Positions 20,774 to 30,096 of a stretch of 64,000 nucleotides of DNA are shown here, piece after piece. The notes beneath the pieces were generated by a model that had not been told where the DNA came from, made no database searches, and worked only from the letters and a program-made list of their open reading frames with translations. Position numbers and translations under genes: made by a program. The stretch spans positions 1 through 64,000 of the forward strand of contig NZ_VHLH01000003.1 of the NCBI RefSeq assembly GCF_006516965.1, given 5' to 3'. How positions within the stretch are numbered: position 1 is the stretch's first letter; each line of letters opens with the position of its first letter. This DNA comes from Pararhizobium mangrovi (GTDB lineage: Bacteria; Pseudomonadota; Alphaproteobacteria; Rhizobiales; Rhizobiaceae).

Positions 20774-21685
20774 CTACGTGCCGGACGGTTTCGTCATGTC
20801 TCGCCTGACTTCTCGCGTCACCTGAAGCAGGTTTTCGAGCAACGGCGTGGCGCGTGAGGGCATCCATGCCACGGCAAGTTCCGCCAGCGGTGCGTCGGGG
20901 TCGGCAATCGGCTTGTAGGTCACGCCAGCAATCTGCAGCGAGGCGGCGGACGACGGCACCAGCGTATAGCCGACACCGCCGCCGACGAGCCCGATGATGC
21001 CGTGCAACTGGTTGATCTCCTGGACAATATACGGCTCGCGCTGCAGGCGTTCGAACAACGGCCGGAAGACCGAGCGCACGTGATGGGCTTTCCGTCCCGG
21101 TGCGATCACGAGCCCCTCGTCGATGATTTCGGCAAGGCTCAGGGACGCCTTTTCGGCGAGCGAATGATCGCCGGAAAGCGCGATCACGTATGGTTCCTTC
21201 AGGATGATCCGGTATTGAAGCGGCTCCTCTATCTTGATGGGGCGCAGGAGTGCGGCATCGAGACGGCCCCGTAGCAGCGCCTCGTTCAACTCCATGGTGA
21301 TCATTTCGACCAGTTCGAGCTGTACCTCCGGATAAAGCCCCCGAAATCGCGAGACGATGCGGGGCAGGGCATGGAAGGAGGCTGCTTCCACGAAGCCGAT
21401 CCTCAGACGCCCGATGCGGCCTTCGGCAGCCTGCCTCGCCGAGGAAACTGCGCTTTCAAGCTGGCGAAGGAGCTGAATCGCGTCGTCGGCGAAAATGCGC
21501 CCGGCATCCGTCAAACCTACGCGCCGGCCGGTACGGGCGAACAATGTCACGCCCAGCTCGCGTTCCATCTTGTGGATCTGTTGCGTGAGCGCCGGCTGGC
21601 TGATCCCGAGCCGATGCGCGGCTCGGACGAAGTGCAATTCCTCCGAAAGGACGACGAACGAATTCAGCTGGCGCTGGTCCACCAC
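20774..21685 (-). CDS. LysR-family regulator, probable controller of the second TTT/sulfatase operon
   Basis: 303-residue LysR protein. The N-terminal HTH is seen in HFVRAAHRLGISQPALTQQIH and the C-terminal effector domain is complete. It starts at a GTG (21685) with AAGGA four bases upstream. It is divergent from tctC-sulfatase-tctB-tctA. The shared 100-bp gap contains a perfect short palindrome with a T-N11-A spacing, fitting a LysR site. Confidence 0.9.
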   Translation of the reverse strand: MVDQRQLNSFVVLSEELHFVRAAHRLGISQPALTQQIHKMERELGVTLFARTGRRVGLTDAGRIFADDAIQLLRQLESAVSSARQAAEGRIGRLRIGFVEAASFHALPRIVSRFRGLYPEVQLELVEMITMELNEALLRGRLDAALLRPIKIEEPLQYRIILKEPYVIALSGDHSLAEKASLSLAEIIDEGLVIAPGRKAHHVRSVFRPLFERLQREPYIVQEINQLHGIIGLVGGGVGYTLVPSSAASLQIAGVTYKPIADPDAPLAELAVAWMPSRATPLLENLLQVTREVRRDMTKPSGT

Positions 21686-21689
21686 ACAA

Positions 21690-21704
21690 TCCTTATCAAT
21701 AAGG
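21690..21704. promoter_or_regulatory. LysR-type binding site in the unit B divergent gap
   Basis: CCTTATCAATAAGG (21691-21704) is a perfect 6+6 palindrome. With the T at 21690 and A at 21702 it satisfies the LysR T-N11-A rule. It overlaps the leader of the LysR gene itself, as expected for autorepression, and lies about 80 bases before tctC. Confidence 0.5.
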
Positions 21705-21715
21705 GGTTCTTATTT

Positions 21716-21731
21716 GACTATAACGTCGTAT
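21716..21731. promoter_or_regulatory. Second dyad in the unit B divergent gap
   Basis: CTATAACGTCGTATAG has matching outer arms CTATA and TATAG. It lies 12 bases from the first palindrome, a spacing expected between recognition and activation sites of LysR regulators. A TTGACT at 21714 overlaps it and could be the -35 box of tctC. Confidence 0.35.
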
Positions 21732-21785
21732 AGGAAAAAATTGTCGTCGGTAAATAGCGATCGATTTCGAACGGGAGGAAAGACG

Positions 21786-22763
21786 ATGCTAACGAGACGC
21801 CGCTTCCAGTTTCTTGCAATGGCCGCCGCGATGATCGGCAGCCTTTCGATGGGTGCAGCCCATGCGGCCGACTGGCCGACCAAGCCGGTTCACATCATCG
21901 TTCCCTATTCGCCTGGCGGAAACACCGATCTCATCGCTCGCAGCCTCGCCAAGCCGCTGAGCGAAAAGCTCGGCCAGCCGGTCGTCGTCGAAAACAAGCC
22001 GGGTGCCGGCGGCACGATCGCCGCGTCCCAAGTCGCTAAAGCAGATCCCGACGGCTACACGCTGCTTCTTGGCGACATTGCCACGCACGGTGTCGATCCG
22101 TTCGTCTACGGCAATCTCAAATACGATCCGCAGAAGGACTTTCAGCCGATCGCACAGATCACGTCGATCCCGCTGGTGCTCGCCGTGGGTCCCAAGGTAA
22201 AGGTCGATACGGTCAAGGGGTTGATCCAGTACGCGAAGGACAATCCCGGTCAGCTCGACTACGCTTCGGCCGGAATCGGCTCCGCCCAGCAGCTCGCCTT
22301 CGAGTATTTCAAGGCGAAAGCTGGCATCGACGCCGTGCATATCCCCTTCAACGGTTCGACGCCGGCGCGCACGGCCATCATGTCCGGTGAAGTCGGAGCC
22401 ATCATCGACGGTACGATCGTGCCGAACGTGAAGGAGGGCGATCTCAAGGCCCTTGCCGTGACCGGCGACAAGCGCACCCCGGCGCTGCCGGATGTGCCGA
22501 CGATGCAGGAAGCCGGCGTCGACGGCTACACCTTCACCTCCTGGCATGGTCTCTTCGCACCGGCTGGAACGGACAAGGCGATCGTTCAGAAGCTGAACAA
22601 GGCCGTCGACGCCATTCTGGGCCAGCCGGAATTCGTCAAGCAGTTCCAGAAGCTCAACATCAATCTGGTCGGCGGTTCGCCGGAAGACTTCTCACAGTTC
22701 ATCGCGCAGGAGTCCGACAAGCTCGGCAAGCTCGTGAAGCAGGCGGGCATCAAGAAGCGCTGA
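21786..22763 (+). CDS. TTT binding protein, TctC/Bug family (unit B)
   Basis: 325-residue periplasmic binding protein. The N-terminus LTRRRFQFLAMAAAM resembles a twin-arginine signal, with cleavage after AHA near residue 29. The Bug fold is typical: KPVHIIVPYSPGGNTDLIAR, then ENKPGAGGTIAA. Bug proteins take carboxylate-containing solutes. GGGAGG precedes the ATG. It is the first gene of the operon, separated from the sulfatase by 131 bases, which may allow higher expression of the binding protein. Confidence 0.9.
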   Translation: MLTRRRFQFLAMAAAMIGSLSMGAAHAADWPTKPVHIIVPYSPGGNTDLIARSLAKPLSEKLGQPVVVENKPGAGGTIAASQVAKADPDGYTLLLGDIATHGVDPFVYGNLKYDPQKDFQPIAQITSIPLVLAVGPKVKVDTVKGLIQYAKDNPGQLDYASAGIGSAQQLAFEYFKAKAGIDAVHIPFNGSTPARTAIMSGEVGAIIDGTIVPNVKEGDLKALAVTGDKRTPALPDVPTMQEAGVDGYTFTSWHGLFAPAGTDKAIVQKLNKAVDAILGQPEFVKQFQKLNINLVGGSPEDFSQFIAQESDKLGKLVKQAGIKKR

Positions 22764-22894
22764 ACTGGAATATCTCGGCCGCGACCGCTCGCGTCCGGGC
22801 ACCTCGGCGTGAACGTGCCTTTACCGATTTCATGTGCCGCGGTCATGCGTCCGTTTCAACGTTCGCATGACCGCCCATCAAGGCCGGAATTTCC

Positions 22895-24376
22895 ATGTCT
22901 GCACCCGCACCGAACGTCCTCTTCATCAGTGTCGATCAATGGCCCGGATACCTCATGGGTTGCGCCGGCCATCCCGTCATCGAAACGCCGACGCTCGATC
23001 GGCTGGCCGAAGTCGGAACCCGGTACACGCGCTGCTATTCGGAAGTTCCGATCTGCATTCCGGCCCGCCGTTCCATGATGACGGGCAGTTCGGCGCGCGT
23101 GCATGGCGATCGCGATTTCCAGCCGGCGCTTGCGATGCCGGATATGCCGACCCTCGCGCAGTGCTTTCGGGACGGAGGCTATCAGGCCTTCGCCACCGGC
23201 AAGCTCCATGTCTATCCGCCGCGTGATCGCATCGGGTTCGACGATGTGATGCTGGCGGAGGAGGGGCGCGGTCAGCTCGGCGGACCGGACGACTACGAGA
23301 TTTTTCTCGCCGATGCCGGTCGTGCGGGAAAGCAGTTCCTGCACGGCATGAGCAACAACGAGTATTCGTGGCGACCGTGGCACCTGCCGGAAGACACGCA
23401 CGTTACCAACTGGACGACGACCACCGCCGCACGCATGATCAAGCGCCGCGATCCGACGCGGCCGGCCTTCTGGCACGTTTCCTATACGCATCCGCATCCG
23501 CCGCTCGCTCCGCTTGCAAGCTACATCGAACGCTATCGCAACCGGACGATCGACGATCCGATCATGGCCGAATGGGCGCGCGATCCTGCATCGCTGCCCT
23601 TCGTGCTTCGCGCCGTCCAGAGCTATTGGCCGCATTTGCCGCCCGAACAGCTTGCCGATATGCGGCGGGCCTTCTATGCGCTGTGTACGCATATCGACCA
23701 CCAGATCCGCATCCTCATCGGCACGCTGCGCGAGGAGAAGGTGCTGAACGACACGATCCTGTGCTTCGTCAGCGATCACGGTGACATGCTCGGCGACGAC
23801 GGCCTCTACGCAAAGCGGCTGATGTACGAGGGTTCGGCGAACGTGCCCTTCATCCTGGTCGACCGGAAGAACGGCGGGCGCGTGCCTGCCGGTGCTGCAA
23901 ACGACCGGCTCGTCGGCCTGCAGGACATTATGCCGACGCTCCTCGATCTGGCCGGTCTTCCTGTTCCCGAAACCTGCGATGGACTGAGTGCGATCGGCAC
24001 CGAGAAGCGCGACATCTTCTACGGCGAGTGCCTTTCCAGCGAACGGGCAAGCCGGATGGTGCACGACGGCCGCTACAAGTTGATCTGGTATCCGGCCGGA
24101 AACCGCTTTCAACTTTTCGATCTTCAGGAAGATCCGCGGGAAGAGATCAATCTTTCCGGATCGCCGGAAGCGAGCGAAAGACTGGCCGCACTCAAGCGTG
24201 CCTTGCTTGATCGCCTCTACGGAAGCGACGAGGCGTGGGTGAAGGACGGCGAACTCGTCGGCGTCGACGAACCGGAAGACAAGGTCGCCGATAACCGGCA
24301 GCTTTCGGGGCAGCGCGGGCTTCACTACCCGCCGATACCGCCGGAGGATCCATCGATCGCGGTCGGATCCTGGTAG
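22895..24376 (+). CDS. Type I sulfatase/phosphonate monoester hydrolase-like, cytoplasmic (unit B)
   Basis: 493 residues, sulfatase superfamily. It has the formylglycine motif C-I-P-A-R (Cys54 in VPICIPARRSMMTG) and the metal sites NVLFISVDQWPGY and SDHGDMLGDDGLYAK. The DQW form of the first metal site also occurs in phosphonate monoester hydrolases and choline sulfatases, so a sulfate ester, phosphodiester or phosphonate ester is possible. No signal peptide is seen, so it acts in the cytoplasm on a substrate brought in by the flanking TctC-TctB-TctA system. Confidence 0.87.
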   Translation: MSAPAPNVLFISVDQWPGYLMGCAGHPVIETPTLDRLAEVGTRYTRCYSEVPICIPARRSMMTGSSARVHGDRDFQPALAMPDMPTLAQCFRDGGYQAFATGKLHVYPPRDRIGFDDVMLAEEGRGQLGGPDDYEIFLADAGRAGKQFLHGMSNNEYSWRPWHLPEDTHVTNWTTTTAARMIKRRDPTRPAFWHVSYTHPHPPLAPLASYIERYRNRTIDDPIMAEWARDPASLPFVLRAVQSYWPHLPPEQLADMRRAFYALCTHIDHQIRILIGTLREEKVLNDTILCFVSDHGDMLGDDGLYAKRLMYEGSANVPFILVDRKNGGRVPAGAANDRLVGLQDIMPTLLDLAGLPVPETCDGLSAIGTEKRDIFYGECLSSERASRMVHDGRYKLIWYPAGNRFQLFDLQEDPREEINLSGSPEASERLAALKRALLDRLYGSDEAWVKDGELVGVDEPEDKVADNRQLSGQRGLHYPPIPPEDPSIAVGSW

Positions 24377-24411
24377 GCGATCGAACGGGCGAATTCCAAG
24401 AGAACAAGGCA

Positions 24412-24942
24412 ATGAAACTCGTCAATTTCCGCCGGATCGAAATCACCGACCTGATTGCCGGTGGCCTGGTGACGGTCGTCGGCCTGTTCGCGGCGATCAG
24501 GTCGCTCGCTTCATATCCGCTGGGCAGCGCGAGCCGCATGGGGCCTGGCTATTATCCGATGCTCATCGGTGGCGTCCTGATCGTCCTCGGTCTCTGCATC
24601 GCATTCGCACGGGCATTCCAGCAACCGACGGGCGAGGTGGTCGACCGGGAGGCAATGCCTCTTGGCGAAGACGACGAGGAAGAGGATATCCGGTCCGTCT
24701 TGCGCGATACGGCGCCGTCGATCGTGCTCGTTCCATGCGCCATCGCCCTGTTCGGCTTCCTGCTCGAGCGTGCCGGGCTCATCCCCGCATGCGTCGGGCT
24801 GACGGTCGTCAGCGTTTTCGCCGCATCGCATTTCTCATGGGTCAGGCTCGTCGAGCTGATCGTCGCGATCCCGATCATCGCCTACCTCATTTTCGTCGTC
24901 GGGCTCGGTCTGCCCTTCGAACTCGTCAAGGGATGGTTCTGA
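24412..24942 (+). CDS. TTT small membrane subunit TctB (unit B)
   Basis: 176 residues, about four hydrophobic segments, with an acidic loop (PLGEDDEEEDI). It has the usual TctB design and lies one base before tctA, so the two are translationally coupled. Confidence 0.85.
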   Translation: MKLVNFRRIEITDLIAGGLVTVVGLFAAIRSLASYPLGSASRMGPGYYPMLIGGVLIVLGLCIAFARAFQQPTGEVVDREAMPLGEDDEEEDIRSVLRDTAPSIVLVPCAIALFGFLLERAGLIPACVGLTVVSVFAASHFSWVRLVELIVAIPIIAYLIFVVGLGLPFELVKGWF

Positions 24943-24943
24943 A

Positions 24944-26461
24944 ATGGAACTCCTGAACCACCTCGCCGTGGGCGCGAGTGTCGCACTTACCTGGAACGGC
25001 CTGTTCTACTGCTTCATCGGCGTGACGCTCGGCATGTTCGTGGGCGTGCTGCCCGGCGTCGGGCCGCTTCCCGCGATCGCCATGCTTCTCCCCGTGACGT
25101 TCTACCTCGATCCGATCCAGGCGATGATCATGCTGAGCGGCGTCTATTACGGCGGCCAGTACGGCGGCAAGACGGCATCCATCCTCCTCAATCTGCCGGG
25201 GACGGCACCTGCTGCCGTGACCTGCCTCGACGGGTATCCCATGGCCAAGCAGGGCCGGGCGGACATCGCGCTCTTCGTAACGACGATCTCGTCGTTCGTG
25301 GGCAGTCTGCTCGGCATCATACTCGTCGGCGGGTTCGCGCCGCTGCTCGCGAAATTCGCTCTCAGCTTCGGTGCGGCGGAATACTTCTCCCTGGTCGTGC
25401 TCGCCTTGATCGGCGCTTCCGCAATGGGAGGCAGCAGCTTCGCCCGTTCCCTCTCCATGGTCTTCTTCGGGCTGCTGCTCGGCATCGTCGGCGAGGATGT
25501 CACGTCGGGACGCGAACGGTTCACCTTCGGAATTCCACAGATCGCCGATCGCCTCGATCTGGTGGCCGTGGCGATGGGCCTGTTCGGTGTGGCCGAAGTC
25601 ATCTCAACGGCACGCAAATCGCGTGTCCATGCGGCGGAAGGCTTCAGCTACAAGGTCAGGCTTCCGAGCCGGGAGGATATGCGGCGAACGTGGAAGCCGA
25701 CACTTCGCGGTGCGGGGATGGGGGCGATCTGCGGGATCCTGCCGGGTGCGGGAGCGACGATGGCCTCGTTCCTCGCCTATGCCGTTGAGCGATGGGTCTC
25801 CAAGACGCCGGAAAAGTTCGGCACCGGCATGATCGAGGGCGTAACCGCGCCCGAAGCGGCCGACAATGCCGCCGCGCAATCCTCCTTCATTCCGACGCTC
25901 ACGCTCGGCATTCCGGGAAGTGCCGTCATGGCGGTGATGCTCGGTGCCCTGATGATCCACGGCATCACCCCGACGCCGCGTCTCATCACCGACAATGCCG
26001 AGCTCTTCTGGGGGCTCGTCGTCAGCTTCCTGCTCGGCAACGCGATCCTGCTCGTCTTCAACATCCCGATGATCGGCATATGGGTCCGGTTGCTCCAGAT
26101 CCCCTATACGATCCTCTACCCGATCATCCTCGCCTTCATCTGCATCGGCGTCTACAGCATCAACAGCTCGGTCTTCGATATCTATCTGGTCCTGCTGTTC
26201 GGCCTGATGGGCTACGGCATGCGGCTCCTGCACCTGCCGCCGGCGCCGCTCATCCTGGGCTTCATCCTCAGTCCCATGCTGGAGCAGAACTTCAGGCGCG
26301 CCATGCTGCTTTCACGGGGAAGCTTCGAGGTCTTCGTGGAGCGTCCGATCAGCGCCGCGTTCCTCGCCGCTTCGGCGCTCATCGTGCTGGCGGTCCTTGC
26401 CGCTACGGTCCGTCGCGCACTCAGGAACCGGAAATCGATTCGGAAGCCCGTCGAGGTCTGA
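24944..26461 (+). CDS. TTT large membrane subunit TctA (unit B)
   Basis: 505 residues with about 12 hydrophobic segments. Glycine-rich TctA motifs are GMFVGVLPGVGPLPAIAML and GAICGILPGAGATMASF. It starts one base after the tctB stop and is the last gene of unit B. It is clearly homologous to, but different from, the unit A subunit, so the two operons are not a recent duplication. Confidence 0.92.
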   Translation: MELLNHLAVGASVALTWNGLFYCFIGVTLGMFVGVLPGVGPLPAIAMLLPVTFYLDPIQAMIMLSGVYYGGQYGGKTASILLNLPGTAPAAVTCLDGYPMAKQGRADIALFVTTISSFVGSLLGIILVGGFAPLLAKFALSFGAAEYFSLVVLALIGASAMGGSSFARSLSMVFFGLLLGIVGEDVTSGRERFTFGIPQIADRLDLVAVAMGLFGVAEVISTARKSRVHAAEGFSYKVRLPSREDMRRTWKPTLRGAGMGAICGILPGAGATMASFLAYAVERWVSKTPEKFGTGMIEGVTAPEAADNAAAQSSFIPTLTLGIPGSAVMAVMLGALMIHGITPTPRLITDNAELFWGLVVSFLLGNAILLVFNIPMIGIWVRLLQIPYTILYPIILAFICIGVYSINSSVFDIYLVLLFGLMGYGMRLLHLPPAPLILGFILSPMLEQNFRRAMLLSRGSFEVFVERPISAAFLAASALIVLAVLAATVRRALRNRKSIRKPVEV

Positions 26462-26494
26462 ACTCGTCGCGCCGGAAGCATTCACCGGCGGATA

Positions 26495-26508
26495 TGTAAC
26501 CGATTTCT
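26495..26508. promoter_or_regulatory. Distal operator-like sequence upstream of the ABC importer
   Basis: TGTAACCGATTTCT matches the reverse complement of the site at 39901 (TGTAACCGATTACA) in its first 11 bases and is followed by another TGTAACC. Lying about 300 bases upstream of the operator at 26801, it could be an auxiliary LacI operator for looping. Confidence 0.35.
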
Positions 26509-26774
26509 GTAACCTGGCGTGTCGCGTACACGAAACGCCCGTCTGTGCCTTACCCATTGCGATGAGGCGGCGTAGTTATCGTCAATTTGGGCAGCCTATT
26601 TGATCGCGGGAATCGTGCCGGCGCGATGGCTTTAGACCTGCTATACTTGGATACCTTCAGCGTTGGATTTGGGGCGGATCGACGTTTTTCCTCCTAACGC
26701 TTCCGCATGCGTGATCGTCGTCGTTGCCAGTTCGACCAACGATCATTTCAGCTCGGCACCGTCATCCATCCGTG

Positions 26775-26803
26775 TTGACAACAATAGTCGTCGGGAATAA
26801 GTA
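26775..26803 (+). promoter_or_regulatory. Promoter of the ABC importer operon
   Basis: TTGACA at 26775-26780 is a perfect -35 box. After 17 bases comes TAAGTA as a weak -10 box. The operator palindrome at 26801 begins inside this -10 box, so bound repressor would occlude the start of transcription. Confidence 0.6.
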
Positions 26804-26812
26804 ACCGGTTAC
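26801..26812. promoter_or_regulatory. LacI-family operator at the ABC importer promoter
   Basis: GTAACCGGTTAC is a perfect 12-bp palindrome with the central CG typical of LacI/PurR-family operators. A near-identical site (GTAATCGGTTAC) precedes the second binding protein at 39902, and an AACCGGTT core lies in the first codons of the lacI gene at 39763. Confidence 0.7.
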
Positions 26813-26845
26813 AAGAATTTCCTTGGCGTCGATTGGGAGAAGGCG

Positions 26846-28168
26846 ATGCTGGATCATAAGTGGAATTCGAAGTTCGTTACGGCCGTGTTCGCCGGTGCTT
26901 TCGGCATCCTTGCAACCGGTCTGTCCGCCCAACGGTCCATGGCCGACGATTTCAACTGGAAGGCCCATTCCGGAGAGACGGTCTCGTTTCTGGCGAGTAC
27001 CAATCCTTGGACATCGGCGGTGATGAAGTACAAGGGCGACTTCGAGAAGCTGACCGGCATCACGTTACGCGTCGATACGTACTCCGAAGAGCAGATGCGC
27101 CAGCGCCTCGTGACCGTGATGAACGCGCGCAGCAACGAGGTCGACCTGTTCATGACGCAGGTTTCCCGGGAGGGCATGCAGTTCGCCGCAGCGGGCTGGT
27201 ATCGCGATTTGATGCCGCTGGCGAAGAAGGAAACCGCGCCCGGCTATGAACTCGACGATCTCAGCCCTGCGCTGGTAAAGGCCGCGACATTCGACGGCGC
27301 GCTCGTCGGGATCCCGCTCAATATTGCGGGTCCGGTGATCTATTATCGTACGGACATCTTCGAAAAGTGCCAGGTTTCGCCCCCGGGCACGATCGACGAC
27401 ATCGCCAAGGTCGCGGCGAAGATCAAGAAATGCGACCCTTCGGTCACCGCGTTCGCTTCACGTGGTCTCAAGCCGGCGCTTCCCTACACGTTCAGCGTCT
27501 TGCTGCACAATATGGGCGGGTCGTACATGAAGGACGGCAAGTCCAACCTGTGCTCGCCGGAAGGCAAGAAGGCGCTCAGGACCTATGCCGGCCTTCTGAA
27601 GGACTATGGCCCTCCCGGTGTCGTGAACTACAATTTCTACCAGCTGACGAGCCTTTACCGGGCGGGACGATCGGCCATGTCCTTCGAGTCGTCCAACGAG
27701 CTTTCGTCCATCATGGAGAACGAGCAGCGCTTGGGCGACACAGGCGTCATGCCCTTGCCGAAAGGGCCGGGCGGATCGCACCCCATCACCATCGGGTGGT
27801 CGCTTGCGATCTCGAAGTTCAGTTCAAATCCCGACGCCGCCTGGTATTTCGTCCAGTGGGCGACGAGCCCGAAGATGCAGGCGAAGCTGGCGCTGGCGGG
27901 AATCGCACCGCCCCGTAAGTCCGCATCAAGCGATCAGGCTTACAAGACGTGGCTCGACAAGCAGCCGGTACGCAAGCAATGGCAGCAGGCGATCGATTTC
28001 CTGGCAGCCAACGGCAATTCCGACGTCGCCTATCCGATCGCCCAGAATCCCGTGTCGAGACAAATCATCGGCCAGGCCGTCGATAGCATTCTACTCGGCA
28101 CCGCATCGGTCGACGAAGCCTGCAAGACGGCCGACGAAAAGGCCGATGCGCTTATCGCGCAGCAGTGA
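26846..28168 (+). CDS. ABC sugar-type solute-binding protein (unit C, copy 1)
   Basis: 440-residue periplasmic protein of the bacterial extracellular solute-binding family 1 (MalE/UgpB type) with a Sec signal (about residues 1-32, cleavage near SMA). Motifs are FEKLTGITLRVDTYSEEQMR and TFDGALVGIPLNIAGPVIYY. Four cysteines (in FEKC, KKC, NLC and EAC) are shared with the second copy at 39986 and probably form disulfides. It heads the operon of two permeases, dehydrogenase, ATPase, kinase and aldolase. A sugar or sugar derivative is the likely ligand; a sulfonated sugar is my inference from the locus. Confidence 0.9.
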   Translation: MLDHKWNSKFVTAVFAGAFGILATGLSAQRSMADDFNWKAHSGETVSFLASTNPWTSAVMKYKGDFEKLTGITLRVDTYSEEQMRQRLVTVMNARSNEVDLFMTQVSREGMQFAAAGWYRDLMPLAKKETAPGYELDDLSPALVKAATFDGALVGIPLNIAGPVIYYRTDIFEKCQVSPPGTIDDIAKVAAKIKKCDPSVTAFASRGLKPALPYTFSVLLHNMGGSYMKDGKSNLCSPEGKKALRTYAGLLKDYGPPGVVNYNFYQLTSLYRAGRSAMSFESSNELSSIMENEQRLGDTGVMPLPKGPGGSHPITIGWSLAISKFSSNPDAAWYFVQWATSPKMQAKLALAGIAPPRKSASSDQAYKTWLDKQPVRKQWQQAIDFLAANGNSDVAYPIAQNPVSRQIIGQAVDSILLGTASVDEACKTADEKADALIAQQ

Positions 28169-28384
28169 ACGCGACCCATCACCGGCAATGACCCGGCGGC
28201 GGTCGCGAAATCGAAAAGCCTCTTGGGACAATACCCTCCAGCACAGCCGCCCGATGATCGACAAATATTCGGATCTTTCGTCGATATGGCGCACATGATG
28301 TCGAGTGTTCGCATGGCTACGGATTTGGAATTCGGATCGGCATTCTTATTCATGACGGAACGCTGCGGCCGATTGGATTGAACG

Positions 28385-29254
28385 ATGGAAAAGAAGAACG
28401 AAGCGCGCCTGGAGCTGGCAAGCCTCTCGTTGCCGGCGATGATATACACCATCGCAATGATCGGCTTTCCGTTTATCTATACGATCTGGATGAGTTTTCA
28501 TGCGACGACGGCAGCCCAGCAACTGGTATTCAACGGACTTGGGAATTATTCGCATCTGGTGTCCGACGGCGAGTTCTGGCACGGGCTGGTCGTAACCTTC
28601 TACCTCTATTTCCTTTCGCTGGCACTCCAGCTGTTCTTCGGTACCTATCTCGCGCTGCTGCTATTCCGTTCCAAGCGACTGCCTGGCATCGTTCGGTCGC
28701 TCTTCATCTCGCCGTTCCTGATACCGGGCGTGGTGACCGGTATGATGTGGCTCGTCATTCTCGATCCGTCGCTCGGCGCGGCGAACTATGTGCTGACCTC
28801 GCTGGGCCTGCCGGCGTCGGACTGGCTCGCCTCACCGACATGGGTTGTCCCGACGATCGCCATCATCGACACCTGGCAATGGGCTCCTTATGTCGCGCTG
28901 ATCGTGCTTGGCGGCCTGCAGTCGCTTCCGCCAAGCGTCTACGAGGCGGCGGAGATCGACGGTGCATCGCGCCGCAAGGTCCTTTTCCGCATCACGTTGC
29001 CGCTGCTTCTGCCGACGATCATGACGGCGACGATCCTGCGTAGCGTGGATCTGCTGCGCTTTTTCGATCTTATCTACATCACCACCCAGGGCGGGCCGGC
29101 AAACGCGTCCGACACCTTGAACATCTACGGTTTTCGCGTCGGCTTCGAGTTCTTCCAGTTCGGCTATGCGAGCGCGCTCATGGTGACGCTTTCCGTGATT
29201 GTGCTCGGTGCCGTCCTGATCCTGAACCAGCTGCGCAACGCAGTCGCGTGGTAG
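28385..29254 (+). CDS. ABC sugar-type permease, MalF/UgpA family
   Basis: 289 residues, six hydrophobic segments, with the EAA-type loop near residue 190 (YEAAEIDGASRRKVLFRITLP) that contacts the ATPase. It pairs with the second permease nine bases downstream. The 216-bp gap after the binding protein is usual where the binding protein is made in excess. The ribosome site before this ATG is weak. Confidence 0.92.
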   Translation: MEKKNEARLELASLSLPAMIYTIAMIGFPFIYTIWMSFHATTAAQQLVFNGLGNYSHLVSDGEFWHGLVVTFYLYFLSLALQLFFGTYLALLLFRSKRLPGIVRSLFISPFLIPGVVTGMMWLVILDPSLGAANYVLTSLGLPASDWLASPTWVVPTIAIIDTWQWAPYVALIVLGGLQSLPPSVYEAAEIDGASRRKVLFRITLPLLLPTIMTATILRSVDLLRFFDLIYITTQGGPANASDTLNIYGFRVGFEFFQFGYASALMVTLSVIVLGAVLILNQLRNAVAW

Positions 29255-29263
29255 GAGCAAACG

Positions 29264-30091
29264 ATGCGCGCTCGTAGTTTCTCCGTTCCGTGGTTCACCG
29301 TTCTCAACGTGATCCAGCTCACCATCGCGGGCATCGTCGTCATCACGCCGACGTTGTGGATGGTTCTCTCCTCCTTCAAGCCCTCCTTCGAGGTCACGGC
29401 CTATCCGCCGACGCTCATCTTCTCGCCGACGCTCGAGAATTACGCCTCGCTTTCGCAGACGACGCCTTTCCTGCACTACGCCTTCAACAGCGTGCTCGTG
29501 ACGGTCTCTTCGACGTTGATCGGCATTCTGCTCGGCGCGCCGGCGGCCTTCGTCGTTTCGTGGACGCGCATCACTTGGCCGGCGATCGTCTCCCTGGTCG
29601 CGCGCATGGCGCCCGGCACGCTGTTCCTGCTTCCCTGGTACGTCATGTTCCGACACTTCGACATGATCGGCAGCTACTGGTCGCTGATCCTCACCCATGC
29701 CGTCATCACGCTTCCGATCGTGCTTTGGGTCATGCTTCCATTCTTCGACGGCATCCCGCGCAGCGTGATCGAGGCGGCGCAGATCGACGGCTGCGGACCG
29801 ATCAAGATCTTCCGGCGCATCGCCGTGCCGCTCGTCAGTACCGGTATCGCCGTCGCCTCGATCCTCGCCTTCGTTTTCTCGTGGAACTACTTCCTCTTCG
29901 CGCTGGTGCTTTCCAACGCGCAGACGAAGACGCTGGTCGCGGCATCCTTCAACTTCATCGGCGAGGGCGCCACCAACTGGGGCGGACTGATGGCTGCCGC
30001 CACCCTCATCGCCCTGCCGCCACTGATCCTCGCCGTCGTCGTGCAGCGCTGGCTCGTGTCCGGCCTCACGCTCGGCGCCGTGAAGGGATGA
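29264..30091 (+). CDS. ABC sugar-type permease, MalG/UgpE family
   Basis: 275 residues, six hydrophobic segments, with the EAA loop around residues 165-185 (IEAAQIDGCGPIKIFRRIAVP). TAGGAG lies seven bases before the ATG. Forms the membrane channel with the preceding permease. Confidence 0.92.
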   Translation: MRARSFSVPWFTVLNVIQLTIAGIVVITPTLWMVLSSFKPSFEVTAYPPTLIFSPTLENYASLSQTTPFLHYAFNSVLVTVSSTLIGILLGAPAAFVVSWTRITWPAIVSLVARMAPGTLFLLPWYVMFRHFDMIGSYWSLILTHAVITLPIVLWVMLPFFDGIPRSVIEAAQIDGCGPIKIFRRIAVPLVSTGIAVASILAFVFSWNYFLFALVLSNAQTKTLVAASFNFIGEGATNWGGLMAAATLIALPPLILAVVVQRWLVSGLTLGAVKG

Positions 30092-30096
30092 CCCTC

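Larger units (their letters stand above)
26462..26845. other. 384-bp intergenic region upstream of the ABC importer operon
   Basis: No gene is supported. It is more AT-rich than its surroundings, holds the end of unit B and the promoter of unit C, and contains two operator-like sequences described separately (26495 and 26801). No clear intrinsic terminator is seen after tctA. Confidence 0.6.
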
